This document shows positions 33,196 to 41,348 of a stretch of DNA of 49,951 nt, piece after piece. This DNA comes from an uncultured Eubacteriales bacterium (GTDB taxonomy: Bacteria > Bacillota > Clostridia > Oscillospirales > Acutalibacteraceae), in the NCBI GenBank assembly GCA_900315285.1, contig OMYO01000010.1, forward strand, positions 1 to 49,951. Direction: 5' to 3'. Both the position numbers and the translations under genes were made by a program. Every line of letters begins with the position of its first letter. Within the stretch, counting starts at the first letter, position 1. Below the pieces are notes generated by a model, which saw nothing but the letters and a program-made list of their open reading frames with translations, was not told the origin of the DNA and made no database searches.

Positions 33196-33860
33196 CAAAG
33201 GCCAATCGGCTCTTCTGGCTTGGCCGTTATTCCGAGCGGGTCATGGACATCATTGCGTACTGCATTCCCCACTATGACCAGACCATTGACGGAGCGCCGT
33301 TTGACTACTCATCATTTTGCTACAAGCTCGGCATTCCAACGGACGGCTGGAACAAGGAGGAATTTCTGACGGATTTCCTCTACAATCAGGACGGCGGTTT
33401 CTCCATGAAGGATGCCGTTGACAGTATGCTCGGAAACGGCATGGTGCTCCGCGAGACCATTGGCTCCAACAAACTGGCCTATCTTCAGATGGCCAGCAAT
33501 GCCCTCATGGAGGCACCGGGCAGCGACGCACCGGTCCTGCGGCTCCAGTGGGTCATTGATGATATCCGTGCTTTCCATGGCTCCCTTGGGGAGGCATCTC
33601 TGGACGAGAGCAGCCGCAATATCATTCAGTCGGGAATCCTTCTCGAACGTATCAGCCTTTATTCCCGGCTTGAGATCCATCAGGAGACTCGGAAATTTGA
33701 GGTCCAGAAACTGCTGGACACCCTTTTGAAGACAAACCTCACCATCAAGGAATTCCCGAAGGAGCAGCTCTACCAGTATCTCTTCGACGAGAAGGATCCG
33801 CCGCTGTTCCACGACTGCGACGTGGCCTATGCCGTGGAAAACCTGGTGGTATTTCCATGA
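33177..33860 (+). CDS. Alpha-E domain protein (COG2307 type), short
   Basis: This 227-aa, mostly helical protein starts YNLTKANRLFWLGRYSERV, typical of alpha-E proteins, whose conserved acidic and Arg residues suggest a partner role to the ATP-grasp enzyme. It has about 227 residues, shorter than the roughly 300 common in the family, so part of the C-terminal helical bundle is missing or diverged. It overlaps the ATP-grasp gene by 19 nt and the transglutaminase gene by 4 nt. Confidence 0.85.
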   Translation: MGYYNLTKANRLFWLGRYSERVMDIIAYCIPHYDQTIDGAPFDYSSFCYKLGIPTDGWNKEEFLTDFLYNQDGGFSMKDAVDSMLGNGMVLRETIGSNKLAYLQMASNALMEAPGSDAPVLRLQWVIDDIRAFHGSLGEASLDESSRNIIQSGILLERISLYSRLEIHQETRKFEVQKLLDTLLKTNLTIKEFPKEQLYQYLFDEKDPPLFHDCDVAYAVENLVVFP

Positions 33861-34642
33861 CCGAACTGCAGTTCTGCTATGAGGTCTCCCTCGACTTCTC
33901 CTCACCGGTCCACGACCATGCGTTCGTGCTCCGGTGTCTGCCCCATGACATGCCAGAGCAGATTCTGCTATGGTCTGAGCTCATTATCCAGCCGGAACCG
34001 CACCGGATCTCCTTTGGCGGCGACGCCTTCGGAAACCGGCTCATTACCGGTTTCCTTCCGGAGCAGCACGACTCATTCCGCTACTCCGTGGAGGGCAGGG
34101 CACGCCGGGACGACTCCGAGCGCCTGCATTTTCAAACGCCGCTGACCTGCTATCGATACCCCTCCGGCATGACACAGCCCTCGCCGGAGATGGCGCGGTT
34201 CCTGGCAGATTGCAATATTGATTTTCACGGCTGTACGCTCGAGGCTGCCGAGGAACTCTCCGAGGCGGTCCACGAGTATTTTGAATATGTACCCGGCGTC
34301 ACCGGCACCGCGACCACTGCTGCGGAGAGCTTTGCTATGCGGCAGGGTGTGTGCCAGGATTATGCCCAGTGCTACATCGCCCTAGCCCGTATGGCCGGCT
34401 ATTCTGCCCGCTACGTCTGCGGTCTCCCGGAGGGGGAGGGCCAGAGCCACGCCTGGGCGGAGGTCTGCATTGACGGTGTCTGGGAGGGCATGGACCCCAC
34501 CCGGAACTGCCGGGCCGGAGAGACCTATCTGAAGCTCGCCGTCGGGCGGGACTTCCTGGACTGCCCCGTGGAGCGAGGCGTCTTCTACGGCGCTGTGGAT
34601 CAGTGCCAGACCGCATTTATGCGGGTTACGTCAGATCAATAA
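33857..34642 (+). CDS. Transglutaminase-like cysteine protease
   Basis: This 261-aa protein has an N-terminal beta-rich domain (as in bacterial transglutaminase N-terminal regions) and a transglutaminase-like core. The catalytic triad is visible: Cys166 in GVCQDYAQ, His198 in SHAWAEV and Asp213 in MDPTRN. Such enzymes cleave or transfer amide bonds, so it may remove or rearrange the products of the ATP-grasp enzyme. It starts in an ATGA overlap with the alpha-E gene. Confidence 0.9.
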   Translation: MTELQFCYEVSLDFSSPVHDHAFVLRCLPHDMPEQILLWSELIIQPEPHRISFGGDAFGNRLITGFLPEQHDSFRYSVEGRARRDDSERLHFQTPLTCYRYPSGMTQPSPEMARFLADCNIDFHGCTLEAAEELSEAVHEYFEYVPGVTGTATTAAESFAMRQGVCQDYAQCYIALARMAGYSARYVCGLPEGEGQSHAWAEVCIDGVWEGMDPTRNCRAGETYLKLAVGRDFLDCPVERGVFYGAVDQCQTAFMRVTSDQ

Positions 34643-34661
34643 TATTTCGGAGGAAGCTTTC

Positions 34662-35594
34662 ATGATTCAAACTGTTTCCAAGACAGAGCTCCCGGTGGGT
34701 GAGATGCTCACTATCCAGAAAAACCGGATCACCGGCGGAAAAGGAGAGAAGGGGAAACGCATCTGTATTGTCACGGGCACCCACGGCGACGAGTTGGAGG
34801 GCCAGTATATTGCCTACCGTCTCGCCTCCATCCTGCAAAACAACACAGATAAGCTCGACGGCGTCGTGGATATCTACCCGGCGCTGAACCCATTGGGAGT
34901 CAGCACAATAACCCGCGGACTTCCCCAGTTTGACCTGGACATGAACCGGGTGTTCCCCGGGACGTCTGGGGGCTCAGACTATGAGTACACGGCGAAGCAG
35001 ATCACAAAAGATCTGACCGGTGCGGATCTCATTATTGATCTCCACGCCAGTAATATCTTTTTACGGGAGATGCCCCAGATCCGCATCAACGAGGTCTCGG
35101 AGGAGAAGCTCCTGCCCATTGCCATGGACATGAATATGGATTTCATCTGGATCCACGCCAACGCCACGGTGTTGGAGGGCACGCTTGCCTACAGCATGAA
35201 CGCCATCGGCGTGCCGACGCTCGTTGTGGAAATGGGCGTCGGAATGCGCATTACGAAGGCGTACGGTGAACAGGTCATCCATGGCATTTTCAAGACCATG
35301 AACAAGATGGGAATCTGGAAGGACTCGGTGGGCCCCGTCGCACCGCCCATTGTGAGCCGGGACGGCAACGTCGAATTCCTGAACGCCGGCCACTCGGGCA
35401 TCTTTATTCCCCGGTCGGCCCATGCCTCCATGGTCCACAAGGACCAGCTCATCGGCGAAATTGCCGACCCGCTGACCGGTACGGTACTCGAGGAGGTTAA
35501 GAGCCCGGTAGAGGGCCTGCTGTTTACCCTTCGGGAGTATCCGGTCGTCAATGAGGGCTCGCTGCTGGCCCGTATACTGGGAGGTGTCGACTGA
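34662..35594 (+). CDS. M14 family deacylase (succinylglutamate desuccinylase/aspartoacylase type)
   Basis: This 310-aa zinc hydrolase has intact ligands: His41 and Glu44 in GTHGDELEG, and His128 in DLHAS. Arg96 in DMNRVFPG should bind a substrate carboxylate and Glu190 in VVEMG is the probable catalytic base. The C-terminal part is a small beta domain (PVEGLLF). It probably removes an acyl or amino-acid group. GGAGG precedes the start. It is followed by an overlapping paralogue whose active site is lost. Confidence 0.9.
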   Translation: MIQTVSKTELPVGEMLTIQKNRITGGKGEKGKRICIVTGTHGDELEGQYIAYRLASILQNNTDKLDGVVDIYPALNPLGVSTITRGLPQFDLDMNRVFPGTSGGSDYEYTAKQITKDLTGADLIIDLHASNIFLREMPQIRINEVSEEKLLPIAMDMNMDFIWIHANATVLEGTLAYSMNAIGVPTLVVEMGVGMRITKAYGEQVIHGIFKTMNKMGIWKDSVGPVAPPIVSRDGNVEFLNAGHSGIFIPRSAHASMVHKDQLIGEIADPLTGTVLEEVKSPVEGLLFTLREYPVVNEGSLLARILGGVD

Positions 35595-36541
35595 TGAAAC
35601 GCGAAACACTGTTCCGATTCAACTGCCGCCCCTATCGCCAGGAAATTCCCATCTACGGCTACCGCTTCGGCGGCACCGAGAAGACCCTGGCCATCATGGG
35701 CTCTACCCGCGGCGACGAGTACCAGCAGATGTACGTCTGCGCCCTCCTGGTCAAGCGCCTGAAGAAGCTTGAGTCCGAGGGCCGTATTCCCGACGGTGTC
35801 GGCATCCTGATCATTCCGTGCGCCGGCCAGTTCTCCATGAATGTGGGCAAACGCTTCTGGCCCATGGACAACACCGATATCAACCGCATGTTCCCGGGCT
35901 ATTCCGGCGGTGAGACCACACAGCGCGTGGCGGCGGCTCTGTTTGAGACGTTAAAGGGCTACAAATATGGAATTCAGATGGCGAGCTTCTATCTTGCCGG
36001 TGACTTCCTGCCCCACGTCCGCATTATGGATACCGGGTATCAGGACCCGAAACAGGGCGAGGCATTCGGCCTTCCCTATCTCATGATCCGGGCACCGCGC
36101 TCCTACGATACCACGACACTCAACTACAACTGGCAGCTGTGGGAGACTGAGGCCTATTCCCTCTACACGAATGCAACCGACACTATTGATGAGGGCTCGG
36201 CCTACGACGCCACAGACGCCATCATCCGGTTCCTCTATTCGCACGATCTCATCCAAATTGACGAGGCGGACGTTCCCCTTGGCTCCCCCACCAAAGTGCT
36301 GACCCGCGCCGATCTCGTGAACATCCACACGAAGAAGGGCGGCATCATGCGCCGCCTCTGCATGCCTGGCATGGATGTGGAGCCTGGCGATGAACTGGCC
36401 CAAATCCTCGACCCCTACACCGCCGAACTCCGGGAATCCATTGTGAGCCCGGTCCGCGGCAAGGTGTTCTTTGCACGCAAGGGCCAGATCATGGCGGAGC
36501 ACGAGGTGGCGTTCCGGATTATTGCGGAGGGAGAAAAATAA
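35594..36541 (+). CDS. M14-like paralogue lacking zinc ligands (probable pseudoenzyme)
   Basis: This 315-aa protein aligns with the preceding deacylase along its length but has STRGDEY in place of THGDEL (Arg39 for the zinc His) and GIQMASFYL in place of DLHAS. Glu42 and the Arg of DINRMFPG remain. A matching catalytic Glu is not obvious. It is therefore unlikely to hydrolyse as a classic M14 enzyme; it may be a regulatory or substrate-binding partner. Its start overlaps the upstream stop by 1 nt (TGATG), suggesting equal production. Confidence 0.85.
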   Translation: MKRETLFRFNCRPYRQEIPIYGYRFGGTEKTLAIMGSTRGDEYQQMYVCALLVKRLKKLESEGRIPDGVGILIIPCAGQFSMNVGKRFWPMDNTDINRMFPGYSGGETTQRVAAALFETLKGYKYGIQMASFYLAGDFLPHVRIMDTGYQDPKQGEAFGLPYLMIRAPRSYDTTTLNYNWQLWETEAYSLYTNATDTIDEGSAYDATDAIIRFLYSHDLIQIDEADVPLGSPTKVLTRADLVNIHTKKGGIMRRLCMPGMDVEPGDELAQILDPYTAELRESIVSPVRGKVFFARKGQIMAEHEVAFRIIAEGEK

Positions 36542-36555
36542 TAGCTTAATAATAG

Positions 36556-36596
36556 AAGCACCGCGGGCCTTTGGAAGGGGCTGCGGTGCTTTTTTC
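36556..36596 (+). terminator. Terminator of the ATP-grasp/M14 operon
   Basis: AAGCACCGC pairs with GCGGTGCTT around an 18-nt loop, followed by TTTTT. Confidence 0.88.
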
Positions 36597-36604
36597 TCAT
36601 TATG

Positions 36605-36878
36605 GTAGGACAAAATTCCATATAACCAAAATGTGTATGAAATCAAAAAAATTACTCATACACATTTCTCTGTGGGCGATTTGCGTCTTATTCAACCATA
36701 TGGCTTTGATAAGATTCGGGCTGATTTTGTAGGACACATTTTATTTATTCCAAATTGTGTCCTATGTCGACTGCTAAATCGCCCCCAAATTATTGACCAC
36801 AAATGGAAATATGGAAAATGTGTATCATGGATTTTTCCCGAGTAGTACAAATATTAAAATATTCAAAATGTGTCCTAC
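36605..36878 (+). repeat. 274-bp intergenic element, variant copy with different words
   Basis: This element has exactly the length and offsets of the TATGACTACA elements, but other words: GTAGGACAAA at 0, TGTGTATGAA at 27, CTCATACACA at 50, TGCGTCTTAT at 77, GTAGGACACA at 124, TGTGTCCTAT at 151, ATTGACCACA at 187, TGTGTATCAT at 214, GTAGTACAAA at 237 and TGTGTCCTAC at 264. Inverted positions enclose 17 bp each. The central TAAATCGCCC is shared. Sequence between words is largely different. It lies between convergent genes. Confidence 0.75.
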
Positions 36879-37012
36879 CGTAATTCCTATGCGGCAAGGG
36901 AGCAGGGAAAAGAATGCCCCGTCGGCTTGTCCGGTTATCTTGCCATTTTTCACCGCATTTTCAAAAAAATCCAAATGCAGTAAAACCCGGGCCCGCCGCC
37001 AAGGCCTGATAT

Positions 37013-37711
37013 TCAGCACGCCTCCACAAACGCCCGAAAAATCCTCCTCGCACTCTCGTCGCTCCGGTAAGAGAACTCCGGGTGCCACTGAACACCCCAG
37101 ACGAACCGCCGGGACGGCATATAGACCGCCTCAGTGAGCCCGTCCGGCGACACTGCCATAGGCCGAAGATCGGGGGCGATTTGCTTTACTGCCTGATGAT
37201 GATAGCTATTGACCCCAAGCGACTTGACGCCAACAACTTCCGCCAACGGCGTATCAGAAATAATAGAAACCTTATGCTGCTCCCGGTCGTACGGCGGCAC
37301 CATGTGATGCTCAATATCCGACGGGTGCTGCACCGGCAGGTCCTGGTAAAGGGTGCCGCCCAATGCTGCGTTTATAAACTGAATGCCACGACAAATTCCC
37401 AGCACCGGCTTGTCTGAGGAGAGCGCATGGTCAAGGACGTATTTTTCCATTACGTCCCGGGCCGCACATGAAATAATAGAGTTGTTCACCGGGACCTCCC
37501 CATAGAGGGCAGGGTCGACATCGTGCCCTCCTGTGAAGAGAAACCCGTCACACAGCCCACTGAGCTGATCAATTTCGTCCGGATCCTCTGTGAGGGGCAG
37601 AATGAGGGGCAGTCCTCCGGCCTCCCGAACCCCGTCCAGGTATCCGGGTACCATCCACAGGCTGTTTTTGTCCTCATCCCACAGGGGCATGACACCGATA
37701 ACCTTTTTCAT
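37013..37711 (-). CDS. Gamma-glutamyl hydrolase family protein (class I amidotransferase-like, peptidase C26)
   Basis: This 232-aa protein belongs to the PuuD-like hydrolases that cut gamma-glutamyl amide bonds. The nucleophile Cys107 is in LGICRG, with His210 and Glu212 in QWHPE; FTGGHDVDP is also typical. The start is ATG 37711 with GAGGTG upstream; the open frame continues into the tRNA gene but that part is not coding. It lies downstream of and convergent with the ATP-grasp operon. A shared role with that operon is inference only. Confidence 0.9.
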   Translation of the reverse strand: MKKVIGVMPLWDEDKNSLWMVPGYLDGVREAGGLPLILPLTEDPDEIDQLSGLCDGFLFTGGHDVDPALYGEVPVNNSIISCAARDVMEKYVLDHALSSDKPVLGICRGIQFINAALGGTLYQDLPVQHPSDIEHHMVPPYDREQHKVSIISDTPLAEVVGVKSLGVNSYHHQAVKQIAPDLRPMAVSPDGLTEAVYMPSRRFVWGVQWHPEFSYRSDESARRIFRAFVEAC

Positions 37712-37732
37712 GATAAAGCACCTCACAAAGCA

Positions 37733-37766
37733 CGAAGAGGCAGCCCGTTTCCGGACTGCCTCTTCG
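37733..37766 (-). terminator. Hairpin between tRNA-Ala and the C26 hydrolase
   Basis: CGAAGAGGCAG-type arms (37733-37747 with 37752-37766) form a 15-bp stem with one mismatch. There is little T-tract, so it may be a processing or weak termination site after the tRNA. Confidence 0.6.
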
Positions 37767-37773
37767 CATGTTC

Positions 37774-37849
37774 TGGTGGACCTGAAGGGATTCGAACCCT
37801 CGACCTCTCGGATGCGAACCGAACGCTCTCCCAACTGAGCTACAGGCCC
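37774..37849 (-). tRNA. tRNA-Ala (CGC)
   Basis: A full 76-nt cloverleaf with encoded CCA. The anticodon loop is TTCGCAT, anticodon CGC. The acceptor stem has the G3-U70 pair that identifies alanine tRNAs. It is transcribed in the same direction as nth upstream and the C26 hydrolase downstream. Confidence 0.95.
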
Positions 37850-37884
37850 GAGTTATTCTCAAGCATTGAATTATTATACTGGAT

Positions 37885-38529
37885 TTATTTCTTCTTCTCA
37901 ATGACTTTTTTGCAAATACCATCTCCAAGGACACAGTTTTCACAGTGGGGTGCCCGGGCGGTACAGACGGCTCGGCCGTGCAGCACGAGACGGTGGCAGA
38001 AGTCGTTGCTCTCCTCCGGCGGCACGATTTTCCGCATGGCAAATTCGACCTTTTTCGGGTCCTTCGTGTCCACGAACCCCATACGGTTTGAGAGGCGGAT
38101 GGCATGGGTGTCCGCCACAAAGACACCCGGCTCGTGGAACACGTCGCCGGCAATGAGGTTGGCGGTCTTGCGGCCCACGCCGGAGAGCTTCACAAGCTCA
38201 TCAATGCTGGACGGTACCTTGCCGTCGTAGTCGTTGACAATTTGACCGGCCTCCTGGACGAGGTCCCTTGCCTTGGCACGGAAGAAACCGGTGGAGCGGA
38301 TGAGTTCCTCTACATCGCCCACATCGGCATTGGCCATGGCCTCAGGTGTCGGGTATTTCTCGAAGAGGGCGGGCGTGACCATATTGACCCGGGCGTCGGT
38401 GCACTGGGCTGAGAGACGGACGGAGACCAGCAGCTGCCAGGGGTCCTCATAGGTGAGGGAGCAGATGGCGTCCGGGTACTCCTGCTTCAGGGCCTGGACG
38501 GCGGCGGCACAGCGCTCTTTCTTAGTCAT
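37885..38529 (-). CDS. nth: Endonuclease III
   Basis: This 214-aa DNA glycosylase/AP lyase removes oxidised pyrimidines in base-excision repair. The helix-hairpin-helix LSGVGRKTANLI has catalytic Lys121. Asp140 is in VADTHAIR. Four Cys (189, 196, 199, 206) bind a 4Fe-4S cluster; the last spacing is one residue longer than in the E. coli enzyme. The start is ATG 38529 with GAGGTG 6 nt upstream. It precedes tRNA-Ala with a 35-nt gap. Confidence 0.96.
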   Translation of the reverse strand: MTKKERCAAAVQALKQEYPDAICSLTYEDPWQLLVSVRLSAQCTDARVNMVTPALFEKYPTPEAMANADVGDVEELIRSTGFFRAKARDLVQEAGQIVNDYDGKVPSSIDELVKLSGVGRKTANLIAGDVFHEPGVFVADTHAIRLSNRMGFVDTKDPKKVEFAMRKIVPPEESNDFCHRLVLHGRAVCTARAPHCENCVLGDGICKKVIEKKK

Positions 38530-38550
38530 GGTCAGCACCTCGCAAAGTTG

Positions 38551-38593
38551 ATGAAAAAATTATACCACCCTGCACCGAAAAAGTGCAGGGTGG
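38551..38593 (-). terminator. Terminator of the PepSY gene, upstream of nth
   Basis: CCACCCTGCAC pairs with GTGCAGGGTGG (38565-38593). On the minus strand TATAATTTTTTC follows, so the T-tract also contains a -10-like TATAAT that could serve nth. Confidence 0.8.
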
Positions 38594-38608
38594 TTTCTAT
38601 ATGTGGGG

Positions 38609-39154
38609 TCAGTCGTGATGCCCGCCATGGTGGCCCGCGGTTTCCACCTCATCTTTGATAATCTGTCCGCTCTGGGCGTTCATGTCGATTTCGCAGTGGT
38701 TTCCATTGTGATGATGGCCCTTGAGCTCTGCCTCCAGAACACCGGTGTCGTCATCGGTCTCCAGTTCAGCAACATGGAACTTGTAGCCGGGATGCTTCTC
38801 CTCGGCTATGGAGACGAGCTTTTTCTCATCCACGTTGGATGCCTTCATGGCAGCGGGGTCCACAGTCTCGCGCGTCTCGCACTCCATCTCCAGCACCTTG
38901 CCAGACTTTGGATCCACAACAATGCTGCACTCGTTTCCGTCCTTGTCGACACCCTCGAATTCGTAGACCCACTTGCCGTCCTCCCAGTCACGCTCCGGTT
39001 TCTCGAACGTATACCCGGGTGCCTTTGCCTGCGCGATTGACTTTGCCTTCGTTGCGCTTGCAGCATTTGCACCAGGCACGAACACCGCCAGCAGAATGGC
39101 AACAATGACGACAACGGCCACAATGGATATGATAATGATATTTCTCTTTTTCAT
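38609..39154 (-). CDS. PepSY-domain secreted/membrane protein with His-rich tail
   Basis: This 181-aa protein starts MKKRNIIIIS with a transmembrane or signal segment (about 5-28). Two PepSY-like repeats follow (around GYTFEKPERDWEDGKWVYEFE...DPKSGKVL and GYKFHVAELE...DMNAQSGQII). The C-terminus is His-rich (ETAGHHGGHHD) and an internal GHHHNGNH occurs. GGAGG lies 9 nt before ATG 39154. It diverges from a two-component system whose sensor is also His/Asp-rich, suggesting a metal- or envelope-linked function. PepSY domains are often inhibitory or sensory. Confidence 0.83.
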   Translation of the reverse strand: MKKRNIIIISIVAVVVIVAILLAVFVPGANAASATKAKSIAQAKAPGYTFEKPERDWEDGKWVYEFEGVDKDGNECSIVVDPKSGKVLEMECETRETVDPAAMKASNVDEKKLVSIAEEKHPGYKFHVAELETDDDTGVLEAELKGHHHNGNHCEIDMNAQSGQIIKDEVETAGHHGGHHD

Positions 39155-39204
39155 GGGAAAGCTCCTCCTTGTTTTCTGTTGTGCCTCCACTATAGGGCGG
39201 GAAA

Positions 39205-39253
39205 ATGAGAGGCAGATGAGAGAAAAATAAAAATATTCTCATTTTTCTCTCAG
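39205..39253. promoter_or_regulatory. OmpR-type binding sites between PepSY and two-component genes
   Basis: ATGAGAG occurs at 39205 and 39216, 11 bp apart. TCTCA occurs at 39237 and 39248, also 11 bp apart and in inverse orientation. This pattern of paired direct repeats with one-turn spacing fits OmpR-family regulators. On the PepSY side a TATAGT -10 has no -35, as expected for an activated promoter. Confidence 0.55.
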
Positions 39254-39295
39254 AAACTTCTGCTACACTGTATACAGAAACAGAGGAGGGATACC

Positions 39296-39970
39296 ATGCG
39301 GATACTGCTTGTGGAAGACGATCCATCGCTCCATAAATTGATTCAAAAGAGGCTGACCGAGGCGGGCTATGCCGTGGACAGCTGCTACACCGGGGGCGAT
39401 GCACTGGACTATCTCAATGCGGCCGACTACGACTGTGTCGTCCTGGACTGGATGCTGCCCGAAAAGGACGGCGTTTCTGTGCTGCGGGAGTATCGCAGAG
39501 GGGGCGGCGCCGCCCCGGTCCTTCTCCTGACGGCGAAGGATTCGGTCTCGGACCGGGTGGCCGGCCTCGACGCCGGAGCCGACGACTACCTCACAAAACC
39601 CTTCGCCTTCGACGAGCTCCTTGCCCGCGTCCGCGCCATGCTCCGCCGCGGCTCCGACGTGAAAAACACAGCCCTCACGCTGGACGACCTGACCATGGAC
39701 ACGGCGGCTCACACCGTGGAGCGGGCGGGCAAGGATATCCATCTGACCTCCCGGGAGTACGCATTGTTGGAATATCTTCTGCGGAACAAGGGGCTAGTGG
39801 TGAGCAGAATGCAAATCGCCGACCACGTTTGGAACCTGGATTTTGACTGTGACTCCAATATTGTCGACGTCTATATCCGTTACCTCCGGAACAAGATTGA
39901 CCGTGGCTTCGACCGTCCGCTCATCCATACGGTACGCGGCATGGGCTACGTCATGAGAGTGGAGGAATGA
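39296..39970 (+). CDS. OmpR-family response regulator
   Basis: This 224-aa regulator has a receiver domain (acidic Glu7-Asp9 cluster, phosphorylation Asp51 in VLDWMLP, Lys101 in LTKPF) and a winged-helix DNA-binding domain ending RGMGYVMR. AGGAGG precedes the ATG. The histidine kinase gene starts 1 nt after the stop, so they are a pair. It probably acts at the repeats in the adjacent divergent promoter region. Confidence 0.94.
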   Translation: MRILLVEDDPSLHKLIQKRLTEAGYAVDSCYTGGDALDYLNAADYDCVVLDWMLPEKDGVSVLREYRRGGGAAPVLLLTAKDSVSDRVAGLDAGADDYLTKPFAFDELLARVRAMLRRGSDVKNTALTLDDLTMDTAAHTVERAGKDIHLTSREYALLEYLLRNKGLVVSRMQIADHVWNLDFDCDSNIVDVYIRYLRNKIDRGFDRPLIHTVRGMGYVMRVEE

Positions 39971-39971
39971 C

Positions 39972-41348
39972 ATGAAACTTTCCACGCGGATTACGCTGTA
40001 TTATGCCATCTTCTCGGCACTGCTCGCAGCGGCTCTCATGGTGGTGCTCTACTCCGGGACGGCCAATGCGCTGAAGGGCACCATGAAGCAACAGTTGGAG
40101 GCCGCTATAGCGGATACCAAATATCGGCTCGTCACCGGCAACCACGAAAGCTATGACGACCACGACAGCGACCACGAGAACGATTATATCGATGACGACC
40201 TGACCGAGGACGAGGGCATTTCTCTCGTTGTCCTCCGTGAAGATGGGACGGTCTTTGCTGCAACCGACAATGGCATGTGGCTGGCCGACCTCGCCCAGGA
40301 TGACGACGAAATTGAGACAAAATACCGTTCCCGGAACTGGTATGTCCTCCAGGATGACCTGGACACGGAACATGCCTCCTATACTATCCGCGCTGCCGCC
40401 ACAACGGTGTATCGGAACGAGGCACTGAAAGACATGGCACAGTCCATGGCAGTCATTGGGCCAATCTACCTTCTTATCGGTATCCTAGGGGCGTGGCTCC
40501 TCTCCCGTCGCTCCCTGCGCCCGGTCCGCCAGATCACGGCCACCGCCGGGGAAATTGCCGAGGACACAGACCTCTCGGCCCGCATTCCGCCCATGCCTGT
40601 CAAAGACGAGGTGGGGGAGCTCGGCGATACATTCAATAAGATGATGGACAAGCTCGAAACTTCGTTCCAGCGGGAACGACAGTTTACGTCGGACGCATCC
40701 CATGAGCTACGCACACCGGTGACCATTATCTCCGCTAGCGCAGAGGATGCCCTGCGGGAAGAGGTTCCCGAGACCGTGGGGGATGACTTGAAAACAATCC
40801 AGAAGGAGAGCAGCCGCATGGGAAAAATCATCTCCCAGCTCCTTGTGCTCTCTCGCGGCTATGAAGGCCGCCTCCACTATGAACCGGAGGAGATGGATCT
40901 CCACGACATGGCAGCCTCTGTGGCCGAGCTCTATGGGGGTATGGCGGCGGAGTCCGGCATGACGATTCACAACGAAATACCGGAACAGGCCCTGGCCTAT
41001 GTGGACCAGAGCCTGTTTACCGAGGTGTTTCTCAATTTGATTGGCAATGCTGTGAAATATGGCCGAAAGGGCGGAAACGTATGGGCACGCGCCCGTAAGG
41101 AAGGCGACACGTGGGAAATCCACATTGTGGACGACGGCCCCGGAATTTCTCCCGAAGATTTGCCCCACATCTTTGAGCGGTTCTACCGGGCCGACAAGGC
41201 GCGTGACCGGAGCGGGAGCGGACTGGGACTCTCCATTACGAAATGGATTGTGGAAATGCACGGCGGAAAAATTTCGGCACAGAGCAAGCTGGGCGAGGAG
41301 ACAGAGTTTATCATAACCGGCGTACCCACGCCCAAACCCACAGCATGA
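39972..41348 (+). CDS. Sensor histidine kinase with His/Asp-rich external loop
   Basis: This 458-aa kinase has TM1 (about 9-28), an external domain of about 130 residues, TM2 (about 161-178), a HAMP domain, the dimerisation/phosphoacceptor box SHELRTP (His244) and an HATPase domain with NAVKYG, DDGPGI and SGLGLSI. The external domain contains a Tyr/Asp/His/Glu cluster (about residues 60-80) that could bind metal ions. Its last 38 bp overlap the 3' end of the convergent SDR gene, leaving no room for terminators. Confidence 0.94.
   Translation: MKLSTRITLYYAIFSALLAAALMVVLYSGTANALKGTMKQQLEAAIADTKYRLVTGNHESYDDHDSDHENDYIDDDLTEDEGISLVVLREDGTVFAATDNGMWLADLAQDDDEIETKYRSRNWYVLQDDLDTEHASYTIRAAATTVYRNEALKDMAQSMAVIGPIYLLIGILGAWLLSRRSLRPVRQITATAGEIAEDTDLSARIPPMPVKDEVGELGDTFNKMMDKLETSFQRERQFTSDASHELRTPVTIISASAEDALREEVPETVGDDLKTIQKESSRMGKIISQLLVLSRGYEGRLHYEPEEMDLHDMAASVAELYGGMAAESGMTIHNEIPEQALAYVDQSLFTEVFLNLIGNAVKYGRKGGNVWARARKEGDTWEIHIVDDGPGISPEDLPHIFERFYRADKARDRSGSGLGLSITKWIVEMHGGKISAQSKLGEETEFIITGVPTPKPTA

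Noticed and set aside
37712..37834. Longer N-terminus for the C26 hydrolase reaching into the tRNA
   Set aside because: The codons overlap tRNA-Ala and lack family sequence, while ATG 37711 has a good ribosome site.
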